Source of the DNA: Streptomyces formicae
GTDB taxonomy: Bacteria; Actinomycetota; Actinomycetes; Streptomycetales; Streptomycetaceae
DNA: 64,000 nt
Reading direction: 5' to 3'
Assembly (NCBI RefSeq): GCF_022647665.1
Contig: NZ_CP071872.1
Location: forward strand, 3,968,001-4,032,000
Shown here: piece by piece, positions 39,378-49,566 of the stretch
Layout of the letters: each line of letters starts with the position of its first letter
Numbering within the stretch: the first letter of the stretch is position 1
The notes under the pieces: generated by a model
Databases searched by the model: none
The model's input: the letters and a program-made list of their open reading frames with translations, nothing else
What the model was told of the DNA's origin: nothing
Translations under genes and position numbers: made by a program

Positions 39378-40889
39378 CGTGTTCCTTTGGCAAAGGAGGG
39401 CCGGGGGGAATGGTGAGGGGGCCGGCTGTCTGCCGGCGGCAGGCGGCGGTGTGTTGCGGGCGGTTGGATCTTTGTGGTGTGTCCGTTTCTGCCGTCCGGT
39501 GGGGTGCGGCTGGGGAGACGGTCTGGAGGGAGGCCCACGTCGAAAGGAAGCGGCAGCGGGGGGCGACTGGTTCGGTCGGGGACGCCGGGCTGAAGGGTCA
39601 CGGGTGTGCGGCTGCCGGGTGTGCGGCTGCCGGGTGTGCGGGTGTGCCGGTGGTGCTGGGAAAGGTGTCGGCGGTGCCGTTGTGGGCGGTGCTCATGCTC
39701 CGCGTGTACCGGCTGGTTTCCCAGGCGCCTTTGGCCGCTCGCATGTCTTGGCCGCTCGGCCGTTCATGGCCGCCGGGATCTCTTCGGTCGTTCGGACGTC
39801 TTCGGTCGTAGGGACGTTTTCGGGCTGGGGGCGTGGCTGCTGTATGTGCTGTGGGGGTGAAGTCCTGTGCGGGCGTGGGCGGGTGGACGGGTGTGGGGTT
39901 CTGGAGGATTCACACTCGAGATCTGGTGTGTGTCGGCGGGCTCGGCTGCACGGGGATGCCGGGCCGTCTGGGCTGTGGGCGTAAACGGTTTCGGTGGTGG
40001 GGAAGATTGCGGGCTTGCTGGTGCGGGTTGCGGGAGGGGTGATGCGAACGTGCCGGCCGCTACGTGCCGGGTAGCTGGGTGCCGGGCTGTGGCACGGGAG
40101 CTGGTACCGGGTTTTCGTGCTCGGCCGGAAGGCCGGGGCGCTGGTGGGATGAGGGGAGCGGTTGTGGGTAACGTCTGTGGACTGGGCCGCACTCCGTGAT
40201 GGCGACGTCCGTGGCGTTTTGTCGCTGACGGGCCCGAGGCGGGATGCGGCGCGTGCCTGACCGCAGACATGGAGGCTCTCCTTCACTGCCAGGTCACCAA
40301 TTGTGGGGATGGTGAGGACTGGTAACGCAATGATCATGGCAGCGTTTTGGCTGCTTCGGCAATCGACGCGAATAAAGTAATCTCCGCTGGTTATCCCTGT
40401 CGGCGTCCGGTGATTGGCGCTCCTGCGCCCGGTGCGGGCCTGTGCCGCGGCCTTTGTATTGATCTTTGGTTATGGGTATTCGCTGCTCTGTTGGAATGAG
40501 CGGAACGGAGGTGTCGGCGGGTGGGACCGTGGCCTGTGCGGTGAGGCGGTCGCCGGGCTGTCATGGAGGGGCGGGGTATGCGGAGCGGGTTTGTTCCGGG
40601 CGGGTTGTGGGAGATGACGAAGCCGCTGGTTCTGAGGCCGAAGTCGCGGGCTGCCCCCGGGGGAATACTGATGAGGTGCTGTCTGCGGTGGCCGTGTGGG
40701 GGTGTTGGCCGGCGCGGCCGGGCACGTGTGGGTGTTGGTGAGCGGCGGCCGGGCACGTGTGGGTGTGGGTGTGGGTGTGGGTGTGGGTGGGCGGTGGCTG
40801 GGTGCCTGGTTGCACTGCCGTCGTGTTCTGGCGTTTCGAAGCCGGCCGGTTTGGCCGGGCTGCGGGCCGGGAACGGCAGGCTGTGCTCA
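39378..40889. other. Low-coding stretch with short tandem repeats
   Basis: No gene can be supported in these 1.5 kb. At 39601-39639 the 15-mer CGGGTGTGCGGCTGC occurs 2.6 times. The long minus-strand frame at 39693-40337 is Pro/Thr/Arg-rich without domain or ribosome site. At 40325-40385 an A+T-richer patch (CAATGATCATGG, GCGAATAAAGTAATC) stands out and could be a promoter or relic border. Confidence 0.5.
40757..40790. repeat. GTGGGT hexamer microsatellite
   Basis: Five to six copies of GTGGGT in tandem. Confidence 0.8.
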
Positions 40890-41255
40890 GCCGGCCTGAG
40901 TGTGGGCGGTCTTCCTGGACTTCCGGCTTCCTGGACTTCCGGCGTTCCGGGTGAGTGAGGATCCTCGGGCGGTCGCCTTTGCTTTTCGGGTAGAGCGAGT
41001 CGAAGCCGTCCCGTCGGCGTGGGTCTTGCGGATCATGTCGCGGACCCGGTCCGGGCTGGTGAACGTCACTTCGGCGATCTTCGCCACGGACATGCTCTGC
41101 GCGGGCAGCGGCACTGTCCGGGCCCAGTCGCCAGGTCACCAGCTGTGCGGTGCACTTGGGATGAGCCGCGGCAGCGGTCTGCCCTGGTCGTCAGCGGTCT
41201 CACGGACCCGCACGCGTTCTGCCGCGTGGTCGTTCAGGCCGTCTCGTGCCGGCCG
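40890..41255 (-). pseudogene. IS630-family transposase N-terminal relic
   Basis: In two frames on the minus strand one reads the N-terminus of an IS630 transposase: RVRVRETADDQGRPLPRL, then LPAQSMSVAKIAEVTFTS and PDRVRDMIRKTHADG, and in the next frame DGFDSLYPKSKGDRPRILT. These are the paired helix-turn-helix segments (usually AQGMPVARIAEV ... DGFDSLYPKYKGGRP). The DDE catalytic domain is gone, and there are at least two frame changes. It is a dead fragment. Confidence 0.65.
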
Positions 41256-43419
41256 GTGCGGCAACTGGGCGGCACAGCACGGCAGGGCGAACGTTGCCTG
41301 ATGCGGCACTGGGTGGCCGGCTGCGGCCGGCTCGGCCATTGCCGCGAACCCGTCTTTGTCATGGTGCGGCGTTCCTCGGCCTCGCCGGGCGCCTGTTTGC
41401 CGCGGCAGGCGACGCGTTGTCCTGCCGTGCTGTGCCGGGCAGGGGACTGAGCCGTGCTGCCTGGGTGATCCTCGCCGCGTGCCTGTGCCGTCAGTACCCG
41501 GCCGGATCATGCGGAGGGGGCTGGGGAGACGCCGTTGCGCGGGCCTTGGGCGGGCGGTGGATTTCACGCGGGCAGTGGGGGATGTTCCCCTGGCGGGGTC
41601 GCAGCCCTGTGGCCCGTATCAGGGGCCGGTCTTGAACTGGGCCGGCGTGCTGCTGGACGGCCACCGCACTGCCTGGCGGGGGAGCGTCACAGGGGTGCGG
41701 TGGCCGTGGTGAGATCTTGGCATATGCCAGTCGCATTGAGTAGGAATGTATACGGACGAGGGAAAGATCAGGACTTTTCCTTGAATCCTGGTTCTTCGGT
41801 CACCGGGGGGTGTTGGTGTCTGGAACCGGATGTCCGTGTGGGCCGGTGGTCCTGGCGGGTGTGTGAGGTCGTCACTGTGCAGGGGGATCCGGGAGCGGGT
41901 CATGGCCGGATGGGCCGAGTGCTCTGCCGAGTGTGCACGGGCCGCGCCCGCGGGCGGCTGAGAGGGGCCCGTCTCTGCCCCTTGCCGCTGCCCTGCCCTC
42001 TGGTGGAGTGGCCGCGGGGCCGTCGCCGCTGACGGCTGTCCTTGCGCTGTCGCGGCAAGCACGGCCGGGCTGCTGCGATGCTTGCGGTCACGTTCCCGGC
42101 AGCGAAGAACAGGGCGGGACGGCTGCGAACAGCACCTCTGGGCCGCCGCGAGGTGCACACGTGCCCGCATGCTGCCCGTGGGCCGCACTCGGCGGTGCCG
42201 GCCTGCGGCCCCGGTCGCCGGCGGGTCTGCCGCGGACGCCGGCGGTGATCGTGCCACCGCCTGTGAGGAAGGGGCCCGGGCGGGCGGGTCCGCGGGCGTG
42301 GGGCTGTGCTCTGCCCCTGCCCCTGCCGCGGGCCGTGTAGTGCGCTGACCGCGCGGATCGCGCAGGGCATCGGCTACGTCGGTTTGCACGGGAGTGACAT
42401 GGCAGGGGCGGCGGTGTGGTGGTGTCCTGCCGGTGCTTCAGGGCCGGGCAGGGGCCTGAGGCGGTCGCCCGGGGCCTGAGGCGGTCGCCCGGGGCCTGAG
42501 GCGGTCGCCCGGGGCCTGATGGGCAGGCCCCGGGCATGACGCCTCGCACACACCGGTGACCTGACGGCTGGCGGCCGGCCGGGTTACCCGCCCCGAGACT
42601 GTGGTGGAGTCCGCGTTCGCCATCGGGTCAGGGCAGGACGCCGGAGCGGCAAGTGGCTTGATGCGCATGACGCGCAGAGGCGCCGGCTGTCGCACGTGGT
42701 AAGGAGTACTGCTCCGGTACTCAGGACGGATACGCACCGCACCGTGCGGACACGGCGCACGAGGGCACCGGCCAGACGTTCCGTACCCCGTTCACACGTC
42801 GCTGCGGACCACACCTCGCCGTCGGACACCAGCCCGTCAACTGCGCATAGACACCACGCTGTTTCCCGGGTACAGCGGGCCTGCGTCCGCCTGAGGACCT
42901 GGCGGTGCATTCTGCGCCGGTGCCGCTGGAGGCCCGGCCGGCTCACGGCACTTGGCCAAAGCCGTTTCCGTTCCCACGCAGAGGCACCGCTGACTATCCG
43001 CAGCGGAGAGTCCGTTTCCCCTTGGCACGGGCTTGCCGCGCCAAGGCCGCGGAGTCCGTTCTGCCGCCGGGCCCTTGAGAACCGTGCTCGCCAACTCGGC
43101 CAGAGCGCCCAGGGCCTGGCCACGGTGAGATCGGTGAGCGGCCGGACGCAGCCCGGCGCGGTGCGGAGGGAAACCCGCTTCGGGCACCGGCTGCGCGGTC
43201 GTGCACTGTCCTGCAGAGGACCCGCCCATACGCGCCCGCCGGGCAGCACGGGCCCGCACGGCATCCCGGCGGCCTGCGATTCCCCCTGCTGCCGCCCGCC
43301 TGCCGCTGTGGGAGGGTGATCCCGCCGGGGCGTGTGCGCAGCGCCTGCGGTTTGTCCGCCGCGCCTGTGTGCTGCGCGTGTGTGCTGCGCGTGCCTGCTT
43401 CGGGCGGCGGGCTGCGCGT
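41256..43419. other. Long stretch without a supportable gene
   Basis: More than 2 kb with open frames on every strand only because of high G+C. None has a ribosome site, a start in context, or a protein-like sequence; most are Arg/Ala/Pro-rich shadows. It contains the 20-mer repeat at 42451-42520. An A+T-rich patch around 41722-41790 (CATATGCCAGTCGCATTGAG) may mark an old border. Confidence 0.5.
42451..42520. repeat. 20-bp tandem repeat, 3.5 copies
   Basis: The unit GGGGCCTGAGGCGGTCGCCC is repeated three times exactly and half a time more. It lies in non-coding sequence. Confidence 0.9.
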
Positions 43420-44025
43420 TCAGGCCGGGCCGGTGCGGCTGTCGTCACCGGCTTCAGGGCTATGAGCCTGGCGGGTCTGCGCACTGATGCCGGCTGTGAT
43501 CGCGGGACGCGAGTAGAAGACACTCCTTCCCCGCTTGCTCCGGAGCGCGAGGCCCCTGGCGACCAGGGAGTTCTCCAGCGTGCTGCGTACGACGGTCTCG
43601 GGAGCCGTGTCGTTTGGGTGTTCCCGGGCCAGGAGTTGTGCCACCTGTCGTACGGTGTGCGGCTGCTCGTCCAGCAGGGCGAGAACACGGCTGGCACGGG
43701 TGGAGCGCTTCTGCCCTGACGTGCCCTGAGCGGGCCCGGCCGCCGGCTTCGCCTTCCCGCCGCCCGCCGTCATGGTCCGGGGCATGCGGGCCACGCCGGC
43801 TGCAGGGGCGTCGGACTCGGCGCGCCGCGCCGCTGGTACGGTCACCGGCCTGGTCGGTGAGGCGGCACCCGCGGACCGCGGCGCGGCAACCGTCTGCAGA
43901 GAACGCGTTCCGAGGTGCTGCTGGAGATCCTCCAGTGCTGCCTTCACCTTGTGGAGTTCGTCGATTTCCTTGGTGATGCGCTCGAGTTTTGCGGCGACCT
44001 GCGCGGCGAGTTCGGAATCTGACAT
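43420..44025 (-). CDS. Coiled-coil / winged-helix regulatory protein
   Basis: This 201-residue protein is one of few convincing genes in this section. Residues 3-40 form a coiled coil (LAAQVAAKLERITKEIDELHKVK, ALEDLQQHL). A Pro/Ala/Thr linker follows. Residues 110-175 look like a winged helix: TRASRVLALLDEQPHTVRQVA, LLAREHPNDTAPETVVRSTLE and VARGLALRSKRGRSVFYSRP. Similar Streptomyces proteins are annotated only as regulatory. The codons are G+C3-rich as in real genes. It is monocistronic; the heptamer repeat lies about 200 bases upstream of its start. A DNA-binding role is likely from the wing; its target is unknown. Confidence 0.65.
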   Translation of the reverse strand: MSDSELAAQVAAKLERITKEIDELHKVKAALEDLQQHLGTRSLQTVAAPRSAGAASPTRPVTVPAARRAESDAPAAGVARMPRTMTAGGGKAKPAAGPAQGTSGQKRSTRASRVLALLDEQPHTVRQVAQLLAREHPNDTAPETVVRSTLENSLVARGLALRSKRGRSVFYSRPAITAGISAQTRQAHSPEAGDDSRTGPA

Positions 44026-44227
44026 GACACTGCCTGCTCACTGTCGGCTGATCCGTCTGCTGGAGCTGGATTCTACTCGCCTGACTCCGTGGGAACTTGG
44101 AATGAGGGCCCTATTTTTCGCCTCCGCGACCGGGCACGCTCGCGTCTTTGTTTGGCTCAAAGCCGGTCGACCGGACGTTCTTACGGGTATGCGCCGGCGT
44201 CCAGCATCTTCGCCGTGCGGAACAAAG

Positions 44228-44290
44228 ACGCACGACGCACGACGCACGACGCACGACGCACGACGCACGACGCACGACGCACGACGCGGG
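44228..44290. repeat. Heptamer tandem repeat, about 9 copies
   Basis: ACGCACG is repeated eight times perfectly from 44228 to 44283, then once degenerate (ACGCGGG). It lies about 200 bases upstream of the regulator start at 44025 and could alter its expression by slippage. Confidence 0.92.
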
Positions 44291-44460
44291 ACGCGTGTGC
44301 GCAGGCCGGGAATTCGTTCCAGCCCGGAGGTGAGAAGAATTGCTGACCGGCCTCTGCGGGCGGGCAGCTCCCGGGAGCGGCGGCCGCGGGCGGGGCGGTC
44401 GCGGGCGGGGCGGTCGCGGGGTATTCCCGGCCGCTTTCGCGTGGACCGGTGCCGTTGAGG

Positions 44461-44597
44461 GGGTGATCAGTCAGTTGCCTCGTATCCGGTGCCGGGGACA
44501 GAGCCACGGACGGGTCCGCGGCCGGCGGAACCTGGGCCCGATGCCGGCCGGGAGGCGGCGTGCCGGGGCCGGTCACGAGGCAACTGACCGATCACCC
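44461..44597. mobile_element. MITE-like element with 23-bp terminal inverted repeats
   Basis: A 137-bp segment starts GGGTGATCAGTCAGTTGCCT and ends with the inverse ACTGACCGATCACCC; the two 23-bp ends differ by one base and pairing continues inward (CCGG/CCGG). The inside has no open frame of note. Long near-perfect ends on a short non-coding body are what a MITE left by a DDE transposase looks like. The flanks are GG on each side, a possible 2-bp target duplication. The parent IS is not in the window. Confidence 0.55.
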
Positions 44598-45725
44598 GGC
44601 GGGGGAGGCCGCCGTCTTCCGTATGTGCGCAGTCCGGGCAGGACGTCCGCGGATCGCCGGGCCGGTTGGGCGGATCGCGGCCCGCCGGAAGTCCGGGGAC
44701 GCATCCGGCTGTGCCAGGCCGCATGCGAGGCCCGGGATGCCAAGGCGGCACCGTCGTGGACAGGAAGGGCGACGTTCGCCTCGGGGCCAAGGCCCTGTAC
44801 GGGGACCGGCGGTGGCCGCCACGGCCGGCTGGTGGGAAAAGGGGACTCCAGCGGGGCGTTTGTGCCGTGTCCGCGGTGGCCGCAGCGCGGGCGAGTACGG
44901 CGGCCAGCGTGAACAGGGCCGCGCCGGCCGCCACGGCCGGCAGGCGGGCCTGTCCCATGCCCCCTACCTCGCGCAGTGCGGCGAAGGCTCCGCGGGCGCA
45001 CTCCCGGCAGGCAGGAACTCCTCACACCCGTCGGCTGGTTCCGCCTCGGCCCGCCTCGGCCCGCCTCGGCCCGCCTCGGCCCGCCTCGGCCCGCCTCGGC
45101 CCGCCTCGGCCCGCCTCGGCCCGTGCGGTGAGGCGGGGCTGTCCGGGCGCCGGGCTGGCTGATGCCGCAGACCGCTCCACCCGGAAAGGAACCACACGGC
45201 GGGTACGGGGCGAATGCGGCTCGGCCCTTTCACTGCGGGCCGCGCGGCGCGATCCGCAAAGGCCAGGGTTTCAGCGGGAAAGTCAAGGACGCGGCATGAG
45301 CTCCGGCCACGGCGGTTCGCCCGTGGACGGCCGCGCGGACATGACGGGCCGATAACCCGCCGCGGGCAGCCGGGGTGACACGGTCACACTCACGGCCGAG
45401 TTCCGGCCGATGACTTTCAGGGCCATCCGGCAGGGCTTGCGGCGCGGAGTCCTCATGAGGCATTCCGATCACTGTGATTACTCCCGCCGCGCACCGCGTG
45501 GATTACCTTGACGAGAGGTGTGATAACCCGCCGCGTGCTGGTGAATAGTGTCCCTGAACGCGAAACCGGTGGACGGGCCGACCAGTTCGGCGAGTTCCGC
45601 AACTGCTGCAGGGAAAACGGCCCTTGCGGCACCCGTTCACCTGGTTCGGCTGCGTGAGGGCGGCTGCCTCGTGCACTGCCGCCTGCGACACAAGACCACC
45701 CCTTCCTCAAGCACTGGATGTGTCC
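44598..45725. other. Low-coding stretch
   Basis: A minus-strand frame starting at 44958 (MGQARLPAVAAGAALFTLAA, a signal-like start) runs leftward towards the MITE but has no recognisable body. The decamer repeat is at 45041-45120. Direct copies of GATAACCCGCCGCG occur near 45351 and 45521. Nothing else can be supported. Confidence 0.45.
45041..45120. repeat. 10-bp tandem repeat, 8 perfect copies
   Basis: CCGCCTCGGC is repeated eight times without a change. Confidence 0.95.
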
Positions 45726-46097
45726 ATGCCTTCCTCACGACGAAACCTCCTGCCAGCCCGTCGCATGCTGCTCTCCCTGGCGATGACCGCCGCCCTCACG
45801 GGCCTGGCCACGACACTGCCGTCGGGCCAGGTGCACGCCGCCGGGCGAGGGGATCCGGCACCCGCCTGCCACAACAGCGGCAGGTGGACCGCGGCCGTTG
45901 CCGGCGCCTTCGCTGCGCCCGGTGACGGACCCGAGGGCGCCTTCGGCGCGCCCGGTGCCAGGCCGCCCGCGGACGTTGCCGGGGCCCCACCGTCGGGACG
46001 CGCCTGCGTCCCCAGCGGCGCCCGGTCAGCAGACCCTGTGACGCGCCGGTGCGCGCCGAGGGGGCCCTCGCGGGCGAAGGACAGGCCGCTGCGGTGA
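45726..46097 (+). CDS. Hypothetical exported protein, perhaps truncated
   Basis: An ATG at 45726 opens a 123-residue frame with a good signal peptide: MPSSRRNLLPARRMLLSLAM, TAALTGLATTLPSG, then VHAAGRG. The mature part is Ala/Gly/Pro-rich (GAFAAPGDGPEGAFGAPGARPP) with two or three cysteines and no known domain. No clear ribosome site is visible. It may be the surviving start of a longer secreted enzyme. Confidence 0.4.
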   Translation: MPSSRRNLLPARRMLLSLAMTAALTGLATTLPSGQVHAAGRGDPAPACHNSGRWTAAVAGAFAAPGDGPEGAFGAPGARPPADVAGAPPSGRACVPSGARSADPVTRRCAPRGPSRAKDRPLR

Positions 46098-46474
46098 GCA
46101 TCCGGCCCGCCGCACCAGGGCGGCGGGCGTGGCCGCAGGCGCCCGGCTTCCCGTCCTCGCCGCCGTCGTTGTCCCTGGCGTACGCGGGGAGCACCGCGGG
46201 TGGCGGCGCACAGAACGCGGCGCCGGCGGCCGGCGGCCGTGGTGGTGCGGGGGGCGTCGCAGGGCCCGGGCGGCTGTGGTCCTACCCGTGGGAGGTGAGC
46301 GCGGCCTTCGCCGGCACGCGGGGGCCGCTTCCGGGCGGGAACCTGGCAGCCCCCTGCCGCGGGGGGCGGGCCTTCTAGCAGGGGCCCTGCCGCCTGAACG
46401 CTGTCGCCGCCAGGGGCGGGCGCGGCCGGTCACCCGGGCCGTGACCCGGTGCCGTTCAGGCACCGGGTCCGGTC

Positions 46475-46548
46475 GGTCCGGTCCGGTCCGGTCCGGTCCG
46501 GTCCGGTCCGGGCAGAGCAGAGCAGAGCAGGGCAGGGCAGGGCAGGGC
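46475..46548. repeat. Two adjoining pentamer microsatellites
   Basis: GGTCC is repeated about seven times (46475-46510), directly followed by GCAGA/GCAGG repeated about seven times (46512-46548). Confidence 0.9.
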
Positions 46549-46750
46549 CGAAGCGGTGTGGCGAGAGGCCGGTGCCGCGAACGGCCGGCCGGCCGGCACG
46601 TCCTGGCTGATGACCGCGAGTCAGGTACGGCACCTCCCGTCTCCCGCCCCCCCGCCCCGCCCCGCAGGCAGGGAAAGCCCTCGGGGGATTCCTCGTGCCG
46701 GAGAACCGCAGAGATTGTGCTTCACCAACCGTCGAAAGGTGTGATCGCCC

Positions 46751-47464
46751 GTGGCCGTGAGCTGGGCGAAGGGAATCATCATCGCTGAGCCCGCGCCGAG
46801 AGCGGCTTACCTGGCCCGCTACCTGGCGCCCCACTGGAAGGGGCTGGTGTCCTCGGACAGTGAGGACGGTGTGGGAGTCGCCGTGACGGCCACCTGTTTC
46901 ACACTGGCCGGCTCGCTGGCCTTCGGCGTCGGTGGTGCGGGTGTCGCGGTGCTGGCGGTGGAGGCGTCGGGCCGTAGCTGGCTGCCCCAGTTCTGGCTGG
47001 GTTTCGATGCGGTCCTTCTGCTGTGTCTGGTTGCTTCCTATCGGCTGGTGGGACGGTACGGGCTGCGGTTCTACGACACTGCTGCGGGCGTGAATCCTCT
47101 GTGGCGTCTTGCCGCTGTCGGCAATTGTGCGTGGCGTTGTCTGCCTCGGGCTCAGCGTGAGGCGCAGGTGCCGCGGCTGCGCGCGCTGAACGCGGCCGCC
47201 CGTGTCCTTCTGACGGATCCGGAGGACGACCGTACGCGCAAGGCGCTGGCCACGCATGCCGAGGTCCTGCGCAAGGTCTCCACCAGCGTGCTCCAGGACA
47301 GTCCTTCTTCCTTGCCGCACGGTGCTGTTGTCGTTGATCCGATGTCACCTGGTGAGTGCTCCAGCGCCTGCCTCCCACCGGTCCCGACCGGTGGCAGTAC
47401 CTCTCTCTCCCTCGTCGTGCCTGCACAGAGCAAACCCGGTCCCACTGAGGACGGGTCCCGCTGA
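46751..47464 (+). CDS. Membrane protein of unknown function
   Basis: This 237-residue protein from a GTG has two membrane helices (VGVAVTATCFTLAGSLAFGV with GVAVLAV, and FWLGFDAVLLLCLVASYRLV). A cytoplasmic helical region follows (LWRLAAVGNCAWRCLPRAQRE, LRALNAAARVLLTDPEDDRTR), then a Ser/Pro tail. AAAGG stands about 14 bases before the start, rather far. I recognise no family. Codon bias supports a real gene. It stands alone in the low-coding section. Confidence 0.5.
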   Translation: MAVSWAKGIIIAEPAPRAAYLARYLAPHWKGLVSSDSEDGVGVAVTATCFTLAGSLAFGVGGAGVAVLAVEASGRSWLPQFWLGFDAVLLLCLVASYRLVGRYGLRFYDTAAGVNPLWRLAAVGNCAWRCLPRAQREAQVPRLRALNAAARVLLTDPEDDRTRKALATHAEVLRKVSTSVLQDSPSSLPHGAVVVDPMSPGECSSACLPPVPTGGSTSLSLVVPAQSKPGPTEDGSR

Positions 47465-48086
47465 GGGCCGGACCGGCTGAGACGAGTTGATGACCGCCGG
47501 ATCGTCAGCCGGCGGCCCCGCCGGGCGGCAAGCGGAATGGAGGCCGCCGAGGCCGGGGCCGCGTGCAGGCCGGCCACCGAGGCCGGATCTTCACGCCGGT
47601 CACCGCGGCTGGGGGTGCGTGCAGGTGGCCGCCACCCGCACGGCCACGCTGTTGCACCCCACACCGTGCTCACCGCCCTGGCCGCAATCACGCCCTTCCC
47701 GCTGACCGGCCACGCCCGCCCGGCGGGAAGGGCGCACGGCGCCACCCGGCGGGACCACCACCCAGGCGTGAGCGGATGCTGCCCTGGGGCCCGGCCGGCA
47801 GCCCGCGCCGGCCCCTTCAGCCGGTCCCCGGGAAACCCTCTCGCCGTCTCGCCGTCTCTCGCTGTGTTTCGCCGTGTCTTGCCGTGTTTGTGTGCCGGAT
47901 CCGCGCGTCGCGGACATGTGCCGGTTTCTGCCGGTACCGGGCCGTGCGGCGACCGGTTGCCACCCGGGGCCGCTGGCGGCCGCACGAGCCCCGTGCCCCG
48001 GCCCGCGCGGCGAACGCCCGCCTCCTTGCGGCGATGAGTATCCGTACGCAGCCTGTCCGCCGGTTCTCCCGGAAAGAGAGCGCAAG
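47465..48086. other. Low-coding stretch
   Basis: About 620 bases with only shadow frames. Around 47840-47890 there are loose repeats of CGCCGT and TCTCGCCGTGT. No gene or RNA element can be supported. Confidence 0.5.
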
Positions 48087-48928
48087 ATGCCCGTTACCGA
48101 ACCCGCCTGCCAGGTCTCCCAGGGAGGCCCGCTCGATGTCGACAGGGAACTGTATGACCGGATCTCGGCGACACCGGGTGCCAGGAGGATCGTGAACAGC
48201 TTCATTGTTCCGGCCTGTTCCGGTCGGGCCTGGGAAGTTCCCGCCGGTCACTTGTGCCGCATCATCACCGTGGACGGCCCGCAGGTCGGCGACTTCAACG
48301 TGTGGAACCGGCACGATGCGGGGGAGCGCTTCTGGGCGGCCCGCACCCGCCAGCTCCAGCGCGCCCACGTGAGCACCTACGACCGCCTGTGGTCCTGCCT
48401 TCCCTTCCTGCGCCCCTGCTGACGATCACCAAGGACACGCTCGCCGGCTACAGTCCCGGCGGCGACGGCGGGCGCGTGCACGACCTGCTCGGCACCCACT
48501 GCGACCTCTATGTCAACCGCCTGCTCACCGGCCGGGTCCTGGACGACCAGTGCCACGCGAACCTGGTCCGCGCCGTCCGGCCGTACGGCCTCACCGAGTT
48601 CGACGTACACGACGTCCTGGGCGTCTTCCACTGCACCGGCCTCAACAAGCACGACCAGTACGTCATGAAGGAGTGTCCGGCCCGGCCGGGCGACTACCTC
48701 GAGTTCTTCGCCGAACTCGATCTGCTGTGCGCGCTGTCCACCTGTCCCGGCGGCGACATGTCCGTGCCCATGTGGGGCCCGTACGCACACGCCCCCGTCG
48801 AGGGCTGCCGCCCGATCGCGATCGTGGTCTACGCGGTCGACGACGCCCTGCTGGAAGGCTGGACACCGCCCCCGCAGCGCGCCGCCCACAGCAACCCGGG
48901 CGGCGTGGGGCTGCGCAGCTGGTTGTAG
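48087..48928 (+). pseudogene. DUF1989 (urea carboxylase-associated) family protein, one frameshift
   Basis: The frame starts at an ATG (48087) after GGAAAGAG and reads ARRIVNSFIVPACSGRAWEV, then VGDFNVWNRHDAGERFWAAR and VSTYDRLWSCLPFLRP. At about 48413 it meets a stop, but the next frame continues the family's sequence: LLTITKDTLAGYSPGG, DLLGTHCDLYVNRLLTG and GLNKHDQYVMKECPARPGDYLEF, ending at 48928. One C missing in a run of C explains it. DUF1989 proteins go with urea carboxylase or guanidine degradation; no such genes are adjacent. Metal-site cysteine and histidine positions appear kept. Confidence 0.75.
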
Positions 48929-49091
48929 CGGCGTACGGCCAAGGCCCGCACAGCGCCGGTACCTGCGGGGTACGGCCGCGGGCACGGACGGACCGCGTGG
49001 TGACGGGCTCACGGCCCGCCCCGGCCGCAGCCGGGCCGCGCGGCGCCGGCACCGTGGAAGGACCGGGCACAGGCGGCCGCCGGTGAACTCG

Positions 49092-49175
49092 CCGGCACCG
49101 GCACCGGCGCCGGCGCCGGCACCGGTACCGGCACCGGTACCGGTACCGGTACCGGTACCGGTACCGGTACCGGCG
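49092..49175. repeat. ACCGGT/GCACCG hexamer repeat array
   Basis: About 14 copies of a hexamer, GCACCG or GCGCCG at the left grading into seven or more perfect ACCGGT at the right. Because ACCGGT is self-complementary, the array can fold on itself. The frames across it (Ala-Pro/Val-Pro or Arg-Tyr repeats) are not believable proteins. Confidence 0.92.
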
Positions 49176-49566
49176 CGGCAGCAGCCGGGCCGCGGCGTCA
49201 CCGGTGCATCCTCGCCCCGCCACGAGGCCTCCCGCAGAGCGTTGTGCGGGATGCCTCGGGGTGGTGTCATCGGGCCGGGGCGCCCTGTGCGGTTCGTCAA
49301 GCCGGGTCTGGGCAGGGGGCGCAGGCAGAACGGCGTGGCGGCTGGTCCGCGGTGGGACGACGTCACGTGCTTCTTCGACGTTGATCTGCTGGGGGGCGCT
49401 GCCGGGCCGGGCAGCCCATCACGACCCAGCCAGGGGATGCCCTGCTTCGGCGGGGTGGGGAACGGTTTCTCCGGGCTGCTCTGCCCTTGATTCGGTGCAC
49501 GGGACAGCACCGTTCACCTGTACCGCCTCTCCGCCGTACCGGACCTGCCGCGTGTGTATTGATCGT

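Noticed and set aside
39693..40337. 214-residue minus-strand frame
   Set aside because: Pro/Thr/Arg/Ser-rich without domain, signal peptide or ribosome site.
42696..43697. Overlapping long frames on both strands
   Set aside because: Both are Arg/Ala-rich and neither shows conserved-looking segments; expected by chance at this G+C.
44228..45120. Tandem repeats considered as a CRISPR array
   Set aside because: Units are 7-10 bp and directly adjoining, without spacers; no cas genes in the window.
49083..49490. 135-residue frame starting with Ala-Pro and Val-Pro repeats
   Set aside because: The N-terminal half is just the translated ACCGGT microsatellite.
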